Assembly: GCA_014526335.1 (NCBI GenBank)
Contig: JACTAT010000014.1
Coordinates: 319,250-383,249 of the forward strand
Reading direction: 5' to 3'
Length of the DNA stretch: 64,000 bases
Source: Chrysaora quinquecirrha
Lineage: Eukaryota; Cnidaria; Scyphozoa; Semaeostomeae; Pelagiidae
The translations under genes were made by a program, and so were the position numbers. This document shows, in pieces, positions 1-13,134 of this stretch (within the stretch, counting starts at the first letter, position 1; each line of letters begins with the position of its first letter). Under the pieces are notes generated by a model. It searched no databases, was not told where the DNA came from, and worked only from the letters and a program-made list of their open reading frames with translations.

Positions 1-491
1 AAAGGATGATTTCTCATATAGATACTTAATTGCCAACCCAGCATTTTGTTTTCGAATATGGAATATGTAAAATGTTTCAAGCTTCTTTGCAAGACATATA
101 AGCTGACATAGCACACGTGCAGTTTATTTGTCAATAAATGTTAACATTCATGGCAACATTCGAACACTTCTTGACAAACACTAATTTTGTACAAACATTG
201 TACTATGGTTACGTTGCCAAAGATTTTCATGCTGAATAATTCTTTTGTTTCGCTATTATTTGGTGAGAAGCTCAAGCCCCAATTTGTCTAGCATGAAAGA
301 AAGATACAATATCTAAAAGAGGGAAACATTACTTTATCGCTACGGCAGTTACCATCATCATGCACAAAGACTCAGTTTACCTTTTACCTTCCACACGACT
401 GTAATTCACCAAAGTCTTGTCATTTATCAGAAACGATCCAATTTAGTTATGTTTTCGTTAGCTTATTATATAAGTTATGCTCATTTTCTAG

Positions 492-3400
492 GTCGAATTG
501 CCAGCACCATCTTTTATCAATGACTATACTGATAGCATACTAATTCATCGTTCTGTTGTGGAGGATTTAAATGCAACAATCAAGGTAAAGAATCTATTTT
601 CGTTATAGGAGTATTTAATTATAACTTAAAGGTAAACAAATCTCGACTACTTTCCATCAGTGGCTATCTATAGGAGTTGGAACTTGCAAAGACTGATTCT
701 CTTCTTGAGTTTGATTTCTTTTAGAACGTAGACTTCTTTCTAATGTAGACTTAAGACTTTGTTTTATTGTAGTTTTTATTATTTATTGTGTCAAGTCTTT
801 GCTCATCTTCTAATACAGACACTTGGAGAAAGCAAACTGGCTAGTATGAAAGACAGTAAGGAGTTCAGAAAAGGAATTTATCAACTAGAATGGTATGGAT
901 CATATGTTTAAGTGTTCTTTAATGAAACTGACATGTAAGATCAATAAGCAGCCATAATGATGTTCTGTCCAAAGGATCAAAAATTGTTTTCAAATATTTG
1001 AATTTGCTTTACAAGCAATGTTCGACCATTTGGCCACGTTATAGAATATTGCTTGACACTCATGGTTCACTCTGAAATTCTAAAGATGAACGACTTTTTA
1101 TGGTTGTATAAAGAACAAAATATTTGACAAGCAATGTTTCATGATGCTACCAAACAGTTAAACATTGTTTTTGACCAGCAAGTTTCAAATGTTCGACAAA
1201 CAATGTTAAATCTTTTGGAAAGGGTGGAAAATATTTCACTAGAAAGATATTCAAAATCTTTACTATAACTACAAAACTTTTTTCATCAGGGAACATAAAA
1301 AGATGCATATGCAAGCTGATGATCTACAAACTGCTGCAAGAGACATACAACTTCTACGTGTTACTAAAGATTTACAAGCTGTAAGTTAAACAATTCCTAT
1401 TATTTTCAGTTTTCATGCCTTCTTAAGTTACTTCATCTTCTGATGCGAAATTGTCTGACGACGAATAGTTAAATGACTGAGAGCATGAAATCCATCCAGC
1501 TTTATGAATTTGCAATGTTATGTCCTTAACAAGCCTGGTTCTCGTAGTTTGACGTAATCCTATATTTCCTTTATCACTCGAAAAGTATAGTTTTGATTCT
1601 GACCTGCTTTTCTGCTTGTAAAGAACTTGTTCTACATTCAGTGTTAGTCAATACTTGCAGTAGGAAATATGTATTAAGCAGTTGTTGACGTTGCTAAACC
1701 TGTTTCTGTTACTCTTAAATGCTTTTATGTGGAGTAAGAATTTAGTTTCGTGAGCTTTATCTAGCAAGGTGATTTGTATTTCAAAAGTATAGTAATTCCC
1801 CAACGCCATCGAAGGCTTTTAGATGCAACTAAAAGTCATTTGAGTGTCAGGGGATATAGTAGCCAGGTGTAAGTGAGTTCTTAAGCAATCGTATTGCTAG
1901 ATTATCACTTTATCTCTTGTGTTTTAGTATCTTGGTGAAGGAGATCACAGTGCCCGACAGCAGCATGAGGTTGTAACGTTGGAAAAAACAGTAGAACTAC
2001 ATCAGAAGGTAAGACTGCAGACGATAACAAATCAAATTAAATTGGTTTATTCTTTCTATATAAACCACATGTTTTCTAATCTTAATCTGGGAAGAGGAAG
2101 TCAGTACACTTTTTTTATAAAAGCAATTTCATAAGAACACAAGTCTTGATCTTACCAAGATTTTAAGAGGAAACCAAGGACAAGCTGACACTGCTCTTTG
2201 CATTAGCAATGGGAATATTGATTGAATATTCAAGTAAGACCATCAGACCGAATGTAAAACACAAAGCAAAGAAAGAAATAAATAAGCATGTTGCATTTTT
2301 GCATTAACCTAGTACCACTCCCAAAGTTCACTGAAAATCTTACTGTTCATGTCTAAAGTAACCGAGGAATTAAGAACAGATGAAGAACATACTCAAGGCT
2401 GAAAAGTTAAGAGCAGCCAGCCTTGATCAAATTTGCTGGTTCCTATAAAAAACGTGTGTAAATCAACTACACCCAATCCAATACGTTTTTGATCAAAACG
2501 CTGTACCACACATGTACCTTTATCTTACGTAATATTTTGAATTTGTAGATTTGTGCCTCTACCATATCATGTTTGACCATTATTTGGCTATTATTTTTCA
2601 TTCAGATGCATCAAAGAAATGTTAAGGACAGAACGAACACGCTGAAAAATCTAAAAAGATTGATAAAAAAGAAAGAAGAAGAAAATACTTCACTTGATGG
2701 AAATCTTGAAGAATTGTCTCTTTCTGTTGCTGAAAGACGGAACATTGACCATGCAAATGGTAAGGACATGCAACCGAACCATTGCATAATAATTTACTTT
2801 TCCTTAGGCGCCATTTCATAAGGATCATTACGAGTGGGTCAACATCTATGGGCAGTGTGAGCAACATTTGTTGGCCATATTTCTGGGCAGCAAGTGTTGG
2901 CCACATTTTTTTATTTATCAATTTACAATACATGCCTAATTTTTGGAAGACTTGCAGTATTAAAACTTCAGTGTAGCAGCAGAACTACGTCCTCCCCTCG
3001 CTAAAAAATGTTGGTTTGTGGCGGTTGAGAATACTTCTCAAACGGTAATGCATTTAATAAAAGTTTTATAAGTTTTATAAAAGACGAACAGGACAAAATT
3101 TTCTTTGGGGAGGGTTGACTCCTTCTGTTTTTCAGCAAGAGAGGGTAGCTACATAGACTATACATATTTTTTTAATGGCGGGGTAGCTCCAACAACTTTT
3201 TGCAGGCATTATACATGAGCAAACATTACAGGTTCGTATTCTCTTGATTATAAGTGTGATGCAAATTCCATGTCAATCGCCAGAGCCAAGAAAAAGTTAC
3301 GGTCACACGGTCATTTATCGGAGGAAGGATAGAGCACAAGAAAATCTGATGCCACACCTAAGACACGCCTATTTTTCATTGTTTAGTGAGTAAGGTTTTC

Positions 3401-3743
3401 AGCTAGGGGTATTTTTGTCTGGAGAAAGGTTGAACAGTTTTCTGGACTCGCCAAAGAAAAGATTTCTTAAGGACATGATCGGATGATCCATCAACTTGTA
3501 AAATCCAATCTCTGGGTGTAGTGTATTCTTGTTGATCTTTTATTTATTTATTCCTCTTATTTTCCCTTAGATGATGAGAGAAATGAAACAGCTGCAGAGA
3601 AGCGAATGCAAGATATCATAACACGCCGAAAGTTGGTAGATTTAGCCAAAGCTCAAGCACAGGAAATCGCTGTTTTACGTGCTGAGGTCGAAAGACTCAG
3701 AATGCGCACCTTTCCTGCACTGGTTCAAGTTGATCAACGTTGA
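492..3743 (+). CDS. CFAP43: CFAP43-like cilia and flagella associated protein, C-terminal exons (5' partial)
   Basis: Six exons splice in phase to 222 codons including the stop: 492-584, 819-892, 1290-1380, 1928-2008, 2606-2759 and 3571-3743, each with AG acceptor and GT donor. The upstream part lies left of the window. The product is an almost continuous charged coiled coil. Landmarks are GIYQLEWEHKKM across the second and third exons and the C-terminus [19 protein letters not shown] before TGA at 3741-3743. From memory this C-terminus fits CFAP43 (WDR96), a WD40 plus coiled-coil protein of the axonemal tether/tether head complex next to inner arm dynein f. The paralogue CFAP44 ends differently as I remember it. 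The WD40 half is not in the window. Introns 1-5 carry no other gene that I can see. The family call is good; the exact paralogue is less certain. Confidence 0.75.
975..1215. mobile_element. degenerate copy of the AAACATTGTTTG palindromic MITE family
   Basis: Within a CFAP43 intron, words such as ACAAGCAATGTTCGACCATT and TTCGACAAACAATGTT occur in inverted arrangement, with a TTTGGCCACG core. The same vocabulary recurs at 24700, 36598, 38868, 57010 and 59012. This copy is old, and its ends are not defined. Confidence 0.5.
3296..3470. repeat. dispersed repeat, copy 1 of 3
   Basis: This begins near AAGTTACGGTCACACGGTCA and continues through a GGAGGAAGG block and AAGACACGCC. It aligns by eye with 14813-14985 and with a shorter copy at 52948-53020. 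It has no coding potential and is probably an interspersed non-autonomous element. Ends and class are unknown. Confidence 0.55.
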
Positions 3744-5459
3744 ACGCTTATTTTTATCGATTAAACTGTATGAAATGTATATAGAATTCCCTTAAATGGC
3801 TGGCATCTTTCGTATATCTACCGTTGTAGATGTTTGTTTGGGATTTTCCAATTTTGTCATATTAGGGTTTTAATTGTGAATATGAGCTGTAACTGAAATT
3901 AGTTGTGTTTCTAAAAAGGACGAATTGGCTCGAGAGAACGACCGAATTGCACCCTCTGTTATCATGGTTACTATCCCGTCACAGCCCCAATCCTTTCATG
4001 GATGATAACTTTATAAACATATGTATTCATATTGAACAATGTTTTCCCTCTTGTATGGCAGTATCCACTGTTCTTTGCGGAATATGTTCATCTGTAATGC
4101 ATCCTTATAGACATCTCTCGGAAGACGGCAGATGTGAAAACCTTATCAACTCTCTTAATTAAAGCTTGCAGGTTTTTTAAAGCCCAGACATGGTATAGAG
4201 GTTTTCTAAACTAAATCTTGAAGACCTCAAAATACCTACTTTTTCTGAACAAAGAAAGTCAGCTAAGGTTTTTTGCCCAGGTCAGGTCATTCGACTTGAC
4301 TCTTGAGCAATATTTTTTCAAATTGGTTTTGAATTTCGTGCCACGCAAATGAAAAATTGAAAATGAAATTATCATGAAAAGATTTATATGAGATTTGTAA
4401 AACTATATTTCTAGTTGTCTTTGTCTTTTCTAATTCGTTTGGTTCGCTGATTTCGGATCAGAATTTAGAATGCATAAAAGTGTGCAGTGCGGTCCCAAAG
4501 GAGTACATGCACGCTTTGAAATACATACATTAGGTTGCAAAAATCTTCACTTTCTTTAATATCAGTTGTACGAACGAGCTCTCTGGCAAGCACTTGCAGT
4601 CGCTCAAAATGGATTTGAATTAAAAATCTAGCAGCCAATCCTGGAATAAGAACGTAAAGTCCACATCACATCTGAAGGATGCTGTAGAATGAAGTTGATA
4701 AAGCTTTCTTTCAACTCCTGAGTAAGTTAGACATTATTTAATGCGAATTCTTATCTTTAATAGCATATTTTCCGTGCCTAGCAAGTCTGTTTTTAGCAGA
4801 ATAAGCTGAGACTGCAGAGTACCTCACAAGCTCGGTTTTGTACTGACGGCTTCGGTTTCATATTTCTGTTATTGCCCTTTGAAACGGTTATTATATAATT
4901 AAATAAATCATTCATAATTCTTCTTCCAGGACGTATACTTTTGCTGGTTGCTATCGTTTTCATAGAAGCTTATTTACAAAGAAAGATGACTCAAACATTT
5001 AGGTAAGCCTTTCACGTTGAACCGCTATGCGCCCCTCCAATATATAATGTTGGGAGGTTTAGTAGCAGCGGCAGACAGCAACGGTCATCTGTGTTGATGC
5101 ATGATTTTAGACTAAATGCTTGCTTTGCTTATGAATGATTCTATTAGAGAAGCAGGGCATCTTTTAACGTGGTGGGGAAATTGCCCCACCAGGCCCTATT
5201 GGCTGCCCCACCTCTGATCCTTGAAATCCTGGTTTTGCCCCGCCAGTGATGGGCCCTTTTGACTTTGGAAGTATTCAACTTTGGAAAGATTAGTGCATGA
5301 TTATTTTAGCCACGGAAAGCCAACCAGAGCGACTCTAGACACAGAAAATTCCAAAATTTTCTGTGGGAGATGCCCCCGTCCCCCCCCCCCCTACGTGAGC
5401 GTGCCTTTCAACTTTCCTTTGGCACAAGTGTCTCATGTCAAATTTACCTCATTGCCGGG

Positions 5460-5660
5460 AAATAACATCTCCTCCAGTCAAAAAAGATGTTTGCAGGTCC
5501 TTAAAGTTACCAAATTACTAGAGCAATAGAGCATGAACCATCATTCGCTTCCTTGATATTAGCCCTTGATGCTTATACAGACATAACTTCAGGGAATTGG
5601 GCCCTCCTGCTGATTTGACCCACTAGTGAAATTTCCTTAACAGATGCTCTGGAGGAGTGT
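5460..5660. repeat. dispersed repeat pair, copy A
   Basis: The stretch around CTTCCTTGATA, GGAATTGGGCCCTCC and CCCACTAGTGAAA resembles 7590-7740 (TTTCCTTGATAAAT, GGAATCGGGCCCTCC, CCCACTAGTCAAAA). The two copies are clearly related but diverged and lie in the same orientation. Confidence 0.55.
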
Positions 5661-7589
5661 GTCATGATACAACGTATTATTAAAACTTAGATAAAAAAGT
5701 AAAGTCTGTTTGGTCTTTTTCCTAATTAATTTGCCAATGTTTTCGGAAAGAACCATAATAAAGGGCCCCCAAAGGCTTTGGCGTGATGCGCTACAAGGCA
5801 TTTTTTGCTCGTGGTGACGTGAAATTGGTTTTTCAACGCGTTATGGCGTGATTCGCGCTTTTTGCGTGCACGTGAAAATCGATTTTTTTTACCGCGGGAT
5901 TACGTGATAGTGGCTTTGAACTTGTTGCTGGGGTGATTAAAACTTGAAACGTCAGAAGGAATATGGCGCTAAAATGCATTCAGCATAATTGAGAGAAGTT
6001 CTGGCGGAAACTTTAAGACATACAAAACACGCCTCAAAGAACAAAGGAAGAAAACTGCAGCCGAATATGAGGAAAATGGATCCTGTCAAAAGTCGTTAAC
6101 TGTATAGCGAATAATGATGCGAAGTTTGACTGCATTGCTTCCATTGGTGAGTTTGGATTGTTATATACTGCTGTTCGTCTACAAGATCTAACGACTTTCT
6201 GAAGCTAGCACAAGATGGCATTGGTATCACAGCAGAAAACGCTCGTTATCAGTATCCTAGCACATGGTCTCAGATGTCCATTCACTGGTACTTGTTTTTA
6301 TTGCGATATCGCAGTCTTTCGCAGTTCAGGAGTAAGCCTGATTAATCACGACACCGGTTCTCTGAGTGATATTGCTTTGCCAACAGACCAAAGAAACAGA
6401 AAAAAGACACTAAGATATGGATACCATTGAATCAATTTCTCTTCACTTGTTTTGTTCAACCAAAAATTTTCTTCAGGGGCAAGAATTCTGTTGTGACATT
6501 TAAAGAAAGCGATACAAGTGACAGTCGAGATGGTATAAAATCAACGAATGCCCAGTTTTATGAACCAGTAGGGATGACCGTCTTGTTTTATCATGGTTTT
6601 TACATCTGTGATGCGAGCATTGGTGCGATGAGGCGATATTCAATCTTCTGAAAGTGCCATTGCGTTTGTCAAAGACTGTTTTGAAGAAATGGCAACCTTG
6701 ATACATCCCATTGCTACCAAGCAGTCCGACCTTCCAAAAAACTTAAATGGCCCTCGGGGAAGCATATCTGCTAAGACCTACTAAGCCTACTAAGGAGGGA
6801 CTTACTTGCTGCATGAAATTAGATATTGAGTACCTTCATTCTACTGTGAATCATAAACAGTACAGCAATTCGCTAGATCCTTCAGCTCAGCTACGAAGGA
6901 AAACAATCACTTTCAGCCTGGATTGTCTACCTTTTCAAAACTACTGAAAGCTGGTCTCCTTTGCCAGAGAACAGATTAAATCTTGACCAAACAAGAAACG
7001 CGCATGCGCAAAAGAATTTCCCACAATTGCTGGAATTTTGAAAAGCAATTCTTCCAGGACTTTGAAGCTTCTATACACTATCGATGCGGTGTCATGAGTT
7101 GGAAGCGTAAGCAAGGGGTATCCAAGCGTAAGCACATGGTCTAGGGGCCGGATATCCCCTCCCTCGGTTGGCTGGCGGAAGACTCATGGGAGAAAATAGC
7201 GATTTCCTGTAACGGGAACCACCGTAAGATGCGACGCCTCAGCCACATTGTCTCGGCATTGTGGATGCAAGTGGGGAGCATTCATCTCAGCACCGGATCA
7301 GATGTTTTTGCTTTTGCTTTCCAGTTACAAAAATAGACCACGCTGGCTGGGCTGACTGACTGAACAAATCGGTAGATGATGGGATGTAAAAACAAATCCA
7401 TCATATTTGTATGTCAGGTCACAATAAAATGTAATTTAAAATCTACTTTAGCTAAAAAATTTGACTGGATTTCCACGCGTGAACGTGATATTGAAAATAT
7501 TTCGACGTGATGGTGTAAAACGGCGAAAACATTGATGTGATCGAGTGATTGATAGACCTGCTTGAAGGACCACACTGAAGTTACAAACG

Positions 7590-7740
7590 TTCTTGAGGAA
7601 GCATGACCCGCTTCATTTCCTTGATAAATAATCTAATGCTTGGAGATTTCAGGGCTGTTCAGATTAAACTTTCTCCTAGGGAATCGGGCCCTCCGATGGT
7701 TTGGCCCACTAGTCAAAATTCCTTAAAACATGCCCTGTAT
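7590..7740. repeat. dispersed repeat pair, copy B
   Basis: Partner of 5460-5660, sharing a GGGCCCTCC core followed by a CCCACTAGT block. It runs straight into the tandem array that begins at about 7742. Confidence 0.55.
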
Positions 7741-7741
7741 T

Positions 7742-8165
7742 CATTACTTATCAAAGTCAATCTGTCAAAGTTAGTGCCAAAAACACAGCCAGTAACATAG
7801 CAAGAAAATCTGAAAATTAACAGGAAACGTTCACACAGCTCTTGTAAGGTCCCTATTTAGAGGAAAGGGTATACATTTCAAGGTATAAAGACATGTACTT
7901 TATTATTCATTATTATCAAAAGTCAATCTGCCAAAGTTAGTGCCAAAAACACAGCCAGTAACATAGCAAGAAAATCTGAAAATTTACCTTAAACGTTCAC
8001 ACAGCTCTTGTAAGGTCCGTATTTCGAGAAAAGGGTATAAATTTCAAGGTATAAAGACATGTACTTTTTTATTTTATTATTACTTATCAAAAGTCAATCT
8101 GTCAAATTTAGTGCCCAAAACACAGCCAGTAACATAGCAAGAAAATCTGAAAATTTACAGGAAGG
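7742..8165. repeat. tandem repeat, three copies of about 166-171 bp
   Basis: The word AGTCAATCTG recurs at 7755, 7921 and 8092. Each time it is followed by TTAGTGCC and CACAGCCAGTAACATAGCAA, then a GTTCACACAGCTCTTGTAAG block, except that the third copy breaks off. The copies are highly similar, so the array is recent. Confidence 0.85.
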
Positions 8166-8879
8166 GTGATTTACGCCAATTCACCCTCGGATCGCCAAGG
8201 CGTTGGGGCTTTGGCATCGCTCTATGTATCTTGGGGGTTATTCAAACGTTCCACGAAGCCTGTAAAGGGACCCTTTGGTGTTGTTACGATGTGCATAGTT
8301 TATGCTGCGTTTTTTTAATTATAGTAGCTTATTGTTATATTGGAAGGAGGGGTCTAAACAACAAAGGAATGTTCATCATCCCCACTCTGCATCATGGAAC
8401 GTTCAGCTCTGTTAGCAGTCTGCGCTACACTCTTTTTTTTTTAATAAGCAACTGTTCAATAAGCAACCAGGGCTAAAATTTCTGGTGAAATAGCTTTCTT
8501 TATACTGTATATCCTTGCAAACTTGTCAGTTACATTGAGAAGCCAGAAAAGAGCCAAAATAAGAGGTTTTAGGGGGTACCAGGCATTCTGTGACGGCTGA
8601 AATGCTAGATATGTTAAGCAACTCTTGAGGGCTGGACAAAAGTCAAGTTGCTTATTGAAAAAAAAGTGTATGTTCTTTCGTGCGCTTCCTGGACTCCGTA
8701 AACCCCCAATTCAGTGCCGACGGGCCAAGTTATATTGCGCGTATGCATATGAGCATCATTATCTGCAAATCTTGACTTCTTAATTCCGTTTTGAAGAAAG
8801 CTCAACCTAGCCGAAAAAAGAAAAATCAAAAGGGAGAAGAGACTTAGGCTGCATGACTTTGAGTTACTTCGCGATGCCA

Positions 8880-8950
8880 CTGAGCTCTGTGTAAAACGTT
8901 GTTGCATCTCTGATCATGCAGTCCTGGTTCGAATCCCATCTATTGCGGTA
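8880..8950 (+). repeat. tRNA-derived SINE-like fragment
   Basis: TGGTTCGAATCCCA at about 8928 is a good Pol III B box. The preceding 45 bases have tRNA-like spacing but no clean A box and no full cloverleaf. This is read as a SINE head, not a functional tRNA. Confidence 0.4.
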
Positions 8951-9099
8951 TGACATTTGAAAAATCCTATTCCATTTTATATCTTTTAGAGATATCAAGC
9001 ATTATTTATTTTCATTTACCAATCCATGCTTGCAACCTTTAATAATTTCTTAACAAATTTTAATAACTTTCAATAGCAGATGCAATAAAAAAACGAAAT

Positions 9100-9345
9100 G
9101 ATCTGGTGTGGAGAACGCTACTTCCCCACTTCCTCCACAATATGGCTGAGACGTTACGGGCCAGCAGAACCGTCGCTTGTCTCTGTGAATTCTCCTCCAG
9201 CCAAATGGGGTGGATGTATCCGGCCCCCAGACCATAAATGGATAAATCCTATCTCAGCTGGATTCGAACCCATGATACTCGAACCAGGAGCCCGTTGTTG
9301 TAATCAATCCTCCACGGCGACTCCGTTTCAGCAATTTACTTGTCT
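9100..9345 (-). repeat. tRNA-derived SINE-like fragment
   Basis: On the minus strand a tRNA-like head (GGAGTCGCCGTGG near 9315-9330, then GGGTTCGAATCCAG at about 9260-9272) is followed by a GC-richer body down to about 9100. It has a B box but no acceptor-stem pairing, so it is not a working tRNA. Confidence 0.4.
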
Positions 9346-10161
9346 ATCTCATAAATGCGAGGCAATAACTGGTTTGCAGAAGAGACAAGTGGTTGTTGTT
9401 GTAACCATAGAAATGCCTTTCATTGATTCACGTCTTAAAATTCAATTGTTCTTTTATGGCATTCGAGTTTTGACATGTTTAAGATTCATTTCAAGCATAT
9501 TATTAGGATGAGCTGATCCTGCTAGGAGAATGAACAATTTTCTCATCGAATTGTCTGATGTTTCTGGCCGCCAACTTGCAAACTCGATGGGGTCAACTTC
9601 AAGATCACAGTCCAATTCTAAAGCTGCCCTACGTTTGTTCCTTTTGTAATTAAGATGTCCCTTGGTGCCTCTTTTGTCCATCCTATATTACTAATATGCT
9701 TATATGCAAATTAGCTTGCCCCATTGTTATGGTTAGCTCCCATGACATCCCACAACCTCCCCGGACTCTAGCGAAAGGTCAGAAGGCTGCAAGTTAAAAG
9801 GCAGCAAGTTAAAAGGCAGCTACGTGATATCTTGTCTTGCCAAGGCTAAACTGGTACTAATATTCACCCGCATCGCGGGTGTAAAGGTAAAAAGCTCGCT
9901 CGCATCGCGGGCGTCAAGTTTTAACTAAAAAAATCGAAGTGTGGGACGATGAAAGCGAGCAAGTATGCAAGCAAGCAATCAACAAACTCAATAACAGACT
10001 ACTAAAAACTTCATAAATAATAAAAATTAATCCCTTAAAACGAAATCAGACATGCAGTACAAATTAAATACAACATTAATCAGATGAAAAACTAAAAATT
10101 TGGCGCAGTTATCATGAGTAAAAATATACCGAAAAGTTTAAGAAAATTATAAAACTAAAAA

Positions 10162-13010
10162 TAGACCGGCTTCAGGTGGGGTCAAGTGCCACTCGAGGAG
10201 GTCATTAATGTCATAGTGATTTTTCGATAGCATTTCACATGGACTTTCAAAAAAAATTTGGTAAACGGTCGTTTTTTGCTGCGTTCGTGAAATACGGGGG
10301 TCAGAAAACCAGGGGGGTGACATAAACAAAAGTATTGACAGAGAATTTTGGGCAACATTCCAGCAAACTGGGTAGCCGGAATTTTAAAGTAGGTTTGGAC
10401 TCTTTGGTGGTGGGTGGTCATTTTAAGACTTGGGAACATTCTGGCAAATCAATTGTTGTGACATCATCGATGACGTAGTAAAGTTACGGTCAGTGAAAAT
10501 CTGACTTTTCAATTTTGTGTTTTAAATGATATGGTCGGAAAGAACATCTCAAATGGAGCAAAAAATTATAAAACACCAATTCGATTTGGCTTAATACTCA
10601 GAAGTTATTAGGATTTGAAGTGTGTGACGTCATCAAAACGCAAAACTGATATTTTGAGTCTTAACCGTTTCGTGCATAAATCTTTCTTTTAATGTGTTCA
10701 GCGTTACTTTTAGGATAAAAGCATCATGTTCTCGGTCATTTACGCTAAATTTTGTCATTTTAAACCTTAAATTACGAAGAATGCTCGTAATTTCTATTGC
10801 GATGCAGCTAGGGCTCCGAATTACTATGAATGTTGACGAAGATGAAAAAGATAAAACATTTTCTGCTTATTTTCCCTGAGAATGGTAATATGACTGAGCT
10901 GGATAGAGCGAAGTACTAAAAAGTGGATCTCAAGGTAATCATATACAAAAGATATGGATACTGCTTACAAAGGTTGAACAGCTGCATTTTGATACGTGGT
11001 TAGAGGGAACAGTCACTTGGTTAGGAAGAAATGCTAGAAGAAAGAGGGGAACAGCCATGGAGGGTTGAGTTTCATTGCATAGATGAAACTCAATAACATC
11101 AATAGATATGTCCATTTCAGTCAACAAGATTGGCGAAAGACAGGAGGAAATTGCGCGGCCACTTGCCAGCTACTAGCTATTGCTGAAATGAACTGGAGCG
11201 AATCTTAGCGAAACCAATCGACCGATTCAGTTTGAGTTCAATATTTCGGCAGCAAACTTTGTGCCAGAATAGGAGCCACAAGTCAGATAATATCTAAATT
11301 TGCGAACTTACCCTATAAATCCTATTTAGCCTTTTTCTTGCGTTTTTTCGTTATTATCATTCAGCGCTCGTCTCTGCTATTATTGGAGAACTCACAGTGG
11401 CTTGTCCCACAAAGCCGCACTTACAGAGTTATACATTTGTCAACGTAACAACTTGCGAAATGCGTCTCTCACCTTGCTACTCTAAAAAGTTAATCAAAAT
11501 TCTTTGCAAAAGTCAATTCCAATAGCCTATCGGTTACTGTTATCTTGTATAAATCTCTGTATTATGCCTATTAAGACTGATGAAAAGTGGCACACTTCGT
11601 ACTTTGACACGAAAGTGAACGGATTTTTCTGTGTTTAGGGTGAGCCGTAGTATTTGAATTCCTCTCCACTCCACCACCAAGCCTTGTTTCAAACTAGCCA
11701 TATCCGCTGACGATAACCGCCTTCATCTACACCTACACCTGTGCCTATGCCTTCGCCTACTCCTATGCCTTCATCTACACCTACACCTGTGCCTATGTCA
11801 TCGCTTATGCCTTTGCCCATGCCTTCACCTATAGCTGTGCCTATACCATTGCCTATGCCTACACCTTTATCTGTGCCTTAGCCTACATCTATGCCTACAT
11901 CTACACCGACGCCTGTGCCTATGCCTTCGCCTACACTAATGCCTACATCTCACCTAAACCTGTACCTAAGGCTTGTCCGATGCCTATGCCGTCATCTACA
12001 CACACGCCTGTGCCTATGCCTTTGCCTATGCCTTTGCCTACAACTCACCTACGCCTGTGCCTTCGCCTTCGCCTATGCCTTTGCCTACACCTATACCTAT
12101 CCCTTAGCCTAGACCTATGCCTTCATCTACACCTACACTTGTTCCTATGCCTTCGCCTATGCCTTTGTCTACAACTTATCAACATAGGTGTCTGTCGTCT
12201 TCCCGAGCATTTACGGCTACATAAATCAAATAAAAGACCATGGTCATAAAAATTTAATTCGCTCTATCTAGCTCAATCATATTACCATTCTCAGGGAAAG
12301 TAAGCAGAAAATGTTTTATCTTTTTCATTTTCTTCAACATTCATAGTAGTTCGGAACCCTAGCTGCATCGCAATAGAAATTACGAGCATTCTTCGTAATT
12401 TAAGGTTTGAAATGACAAAAATTAGCGTAAGTGACCGAGAACATGATGCTTTTATCCTAAAAGTAACGCTGAACACATTAAAAGAAAGATTTATGCACGA
12501 AACGGTTAAGACTCAAAATATCAGTTTTGCGTTTTGATGACGTCACGCACTTCAAATCCTAATAACTTCTGAGTATTAAGCCAAATCGAATTGGTGTTTT
12601 ATAATTTTTTGCTCCATTTGAGATGTTCTTTCCGACCATATCATTAAAAAACACAAAATTGAAAAGTCAGATTTTCACTGACCGTAACTTTACTACGTCA
12701 TCGATGACGTCACAACAATTGATTTGCCAGAATGTTCCCAAGTCTTAAAATGACCACCCACCACCAAAGAGTCCAAACCTACTTTAAAATTCCGACTACC
12801 CAGTTTGCTAGAATGTTGCCCAAAATTCTCTGTCAATACTTTTGTTTATGTCGCCCCCCCTGGTTTTCTGACCCCCGTATTTCACGAACGCAGCAAAAAA
12901 CGACCGTTTACCAAATTTTTTTTGAAAGTCCATGTGAAATGCTATCGAAAAATCACTATGACATTAATGACCTCCTCGAGTGGCACTTGACCCCACCTGA
13001 AGCCGGTCTA
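10162..13010. mobile_element. large foldback element with 750-bp inverted arms
   Basis: 10162-10912 is the near-exact reverse complement of 12258-13010, with only scattered mismatches and small indels. The spacer is about 1.35 kb and contains a hexamer minisatellite. The outer ends read TAGACCGGCTTCAGG and its complement. The open frames in the arms (10182-10439 and 12732-13025, for example) are mirror copies and do not resemble a transposase. It is most likely a non-autonomous DNA element with long TIRs or a Foldback-type element. A target-site duplication is not evident. Confidence 0.85.
11721..12185. repeat. hexamer minisatellite (CCTAYR/CCTTCG-like) in the foldback spacer
   Basis: About 460 bases are built from imperfect six-base units such as CCTATG, CCTACA, CCTTCG and CCTGTG. 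Two overlapping Pro/Thr- or Leu/Cys-rich frames run across it (11891-12112, 11980-12249) as a consequence of the 6-bp period, and are not taken as genes. Confidence 0.85.
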
Positions 13011-13134
13011 AAATGCAAACGTTGAGTGTCATAACGTGAGATAAATTTTGAAATTTTGATTTATCATTATTGATAACAAATTTTAATGAATATCTTTGTA
13101 AAGTAAAACGTAGATTTGTGAAATAGCGGAGAAT

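Larger units (their letters stand above)
3744..13134. other. gene-poor intergenic region
   Basis: Between the CFAP43 stop and the shootin-1 region I find no spliced or unspliced gene I can defend. Open frames are short and lack family features. The stretch holds dispersed repeats, a three-copy tandem repeat, tRNA-like SINE pieces and the large inverted-repeat element, described separately. 5160-5260 and 5760-5960 are GC-richer patches, full of CCCCACC and CGTGAT words respectively, that look like old insertions. Confidence 0.6.

Noticed and set aside
9098..9511. 137-codon plus-strand frame
   Set aside because: It runs antisense through a tRNA-derived SINE-like fragment, including its B box.
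11891..12249. Pro/Thr- and Leu/Cys-rich frames in the hexamer minisatellite
   Set aside because: A period-6 repeat keeps frames open. There are no splice sites or domain.
10182..13025. Mirror-image frames of 85-97 codons in the foldback arms
   Set aside because: They contain no transposase motif and are the same sequence on opposite strands.
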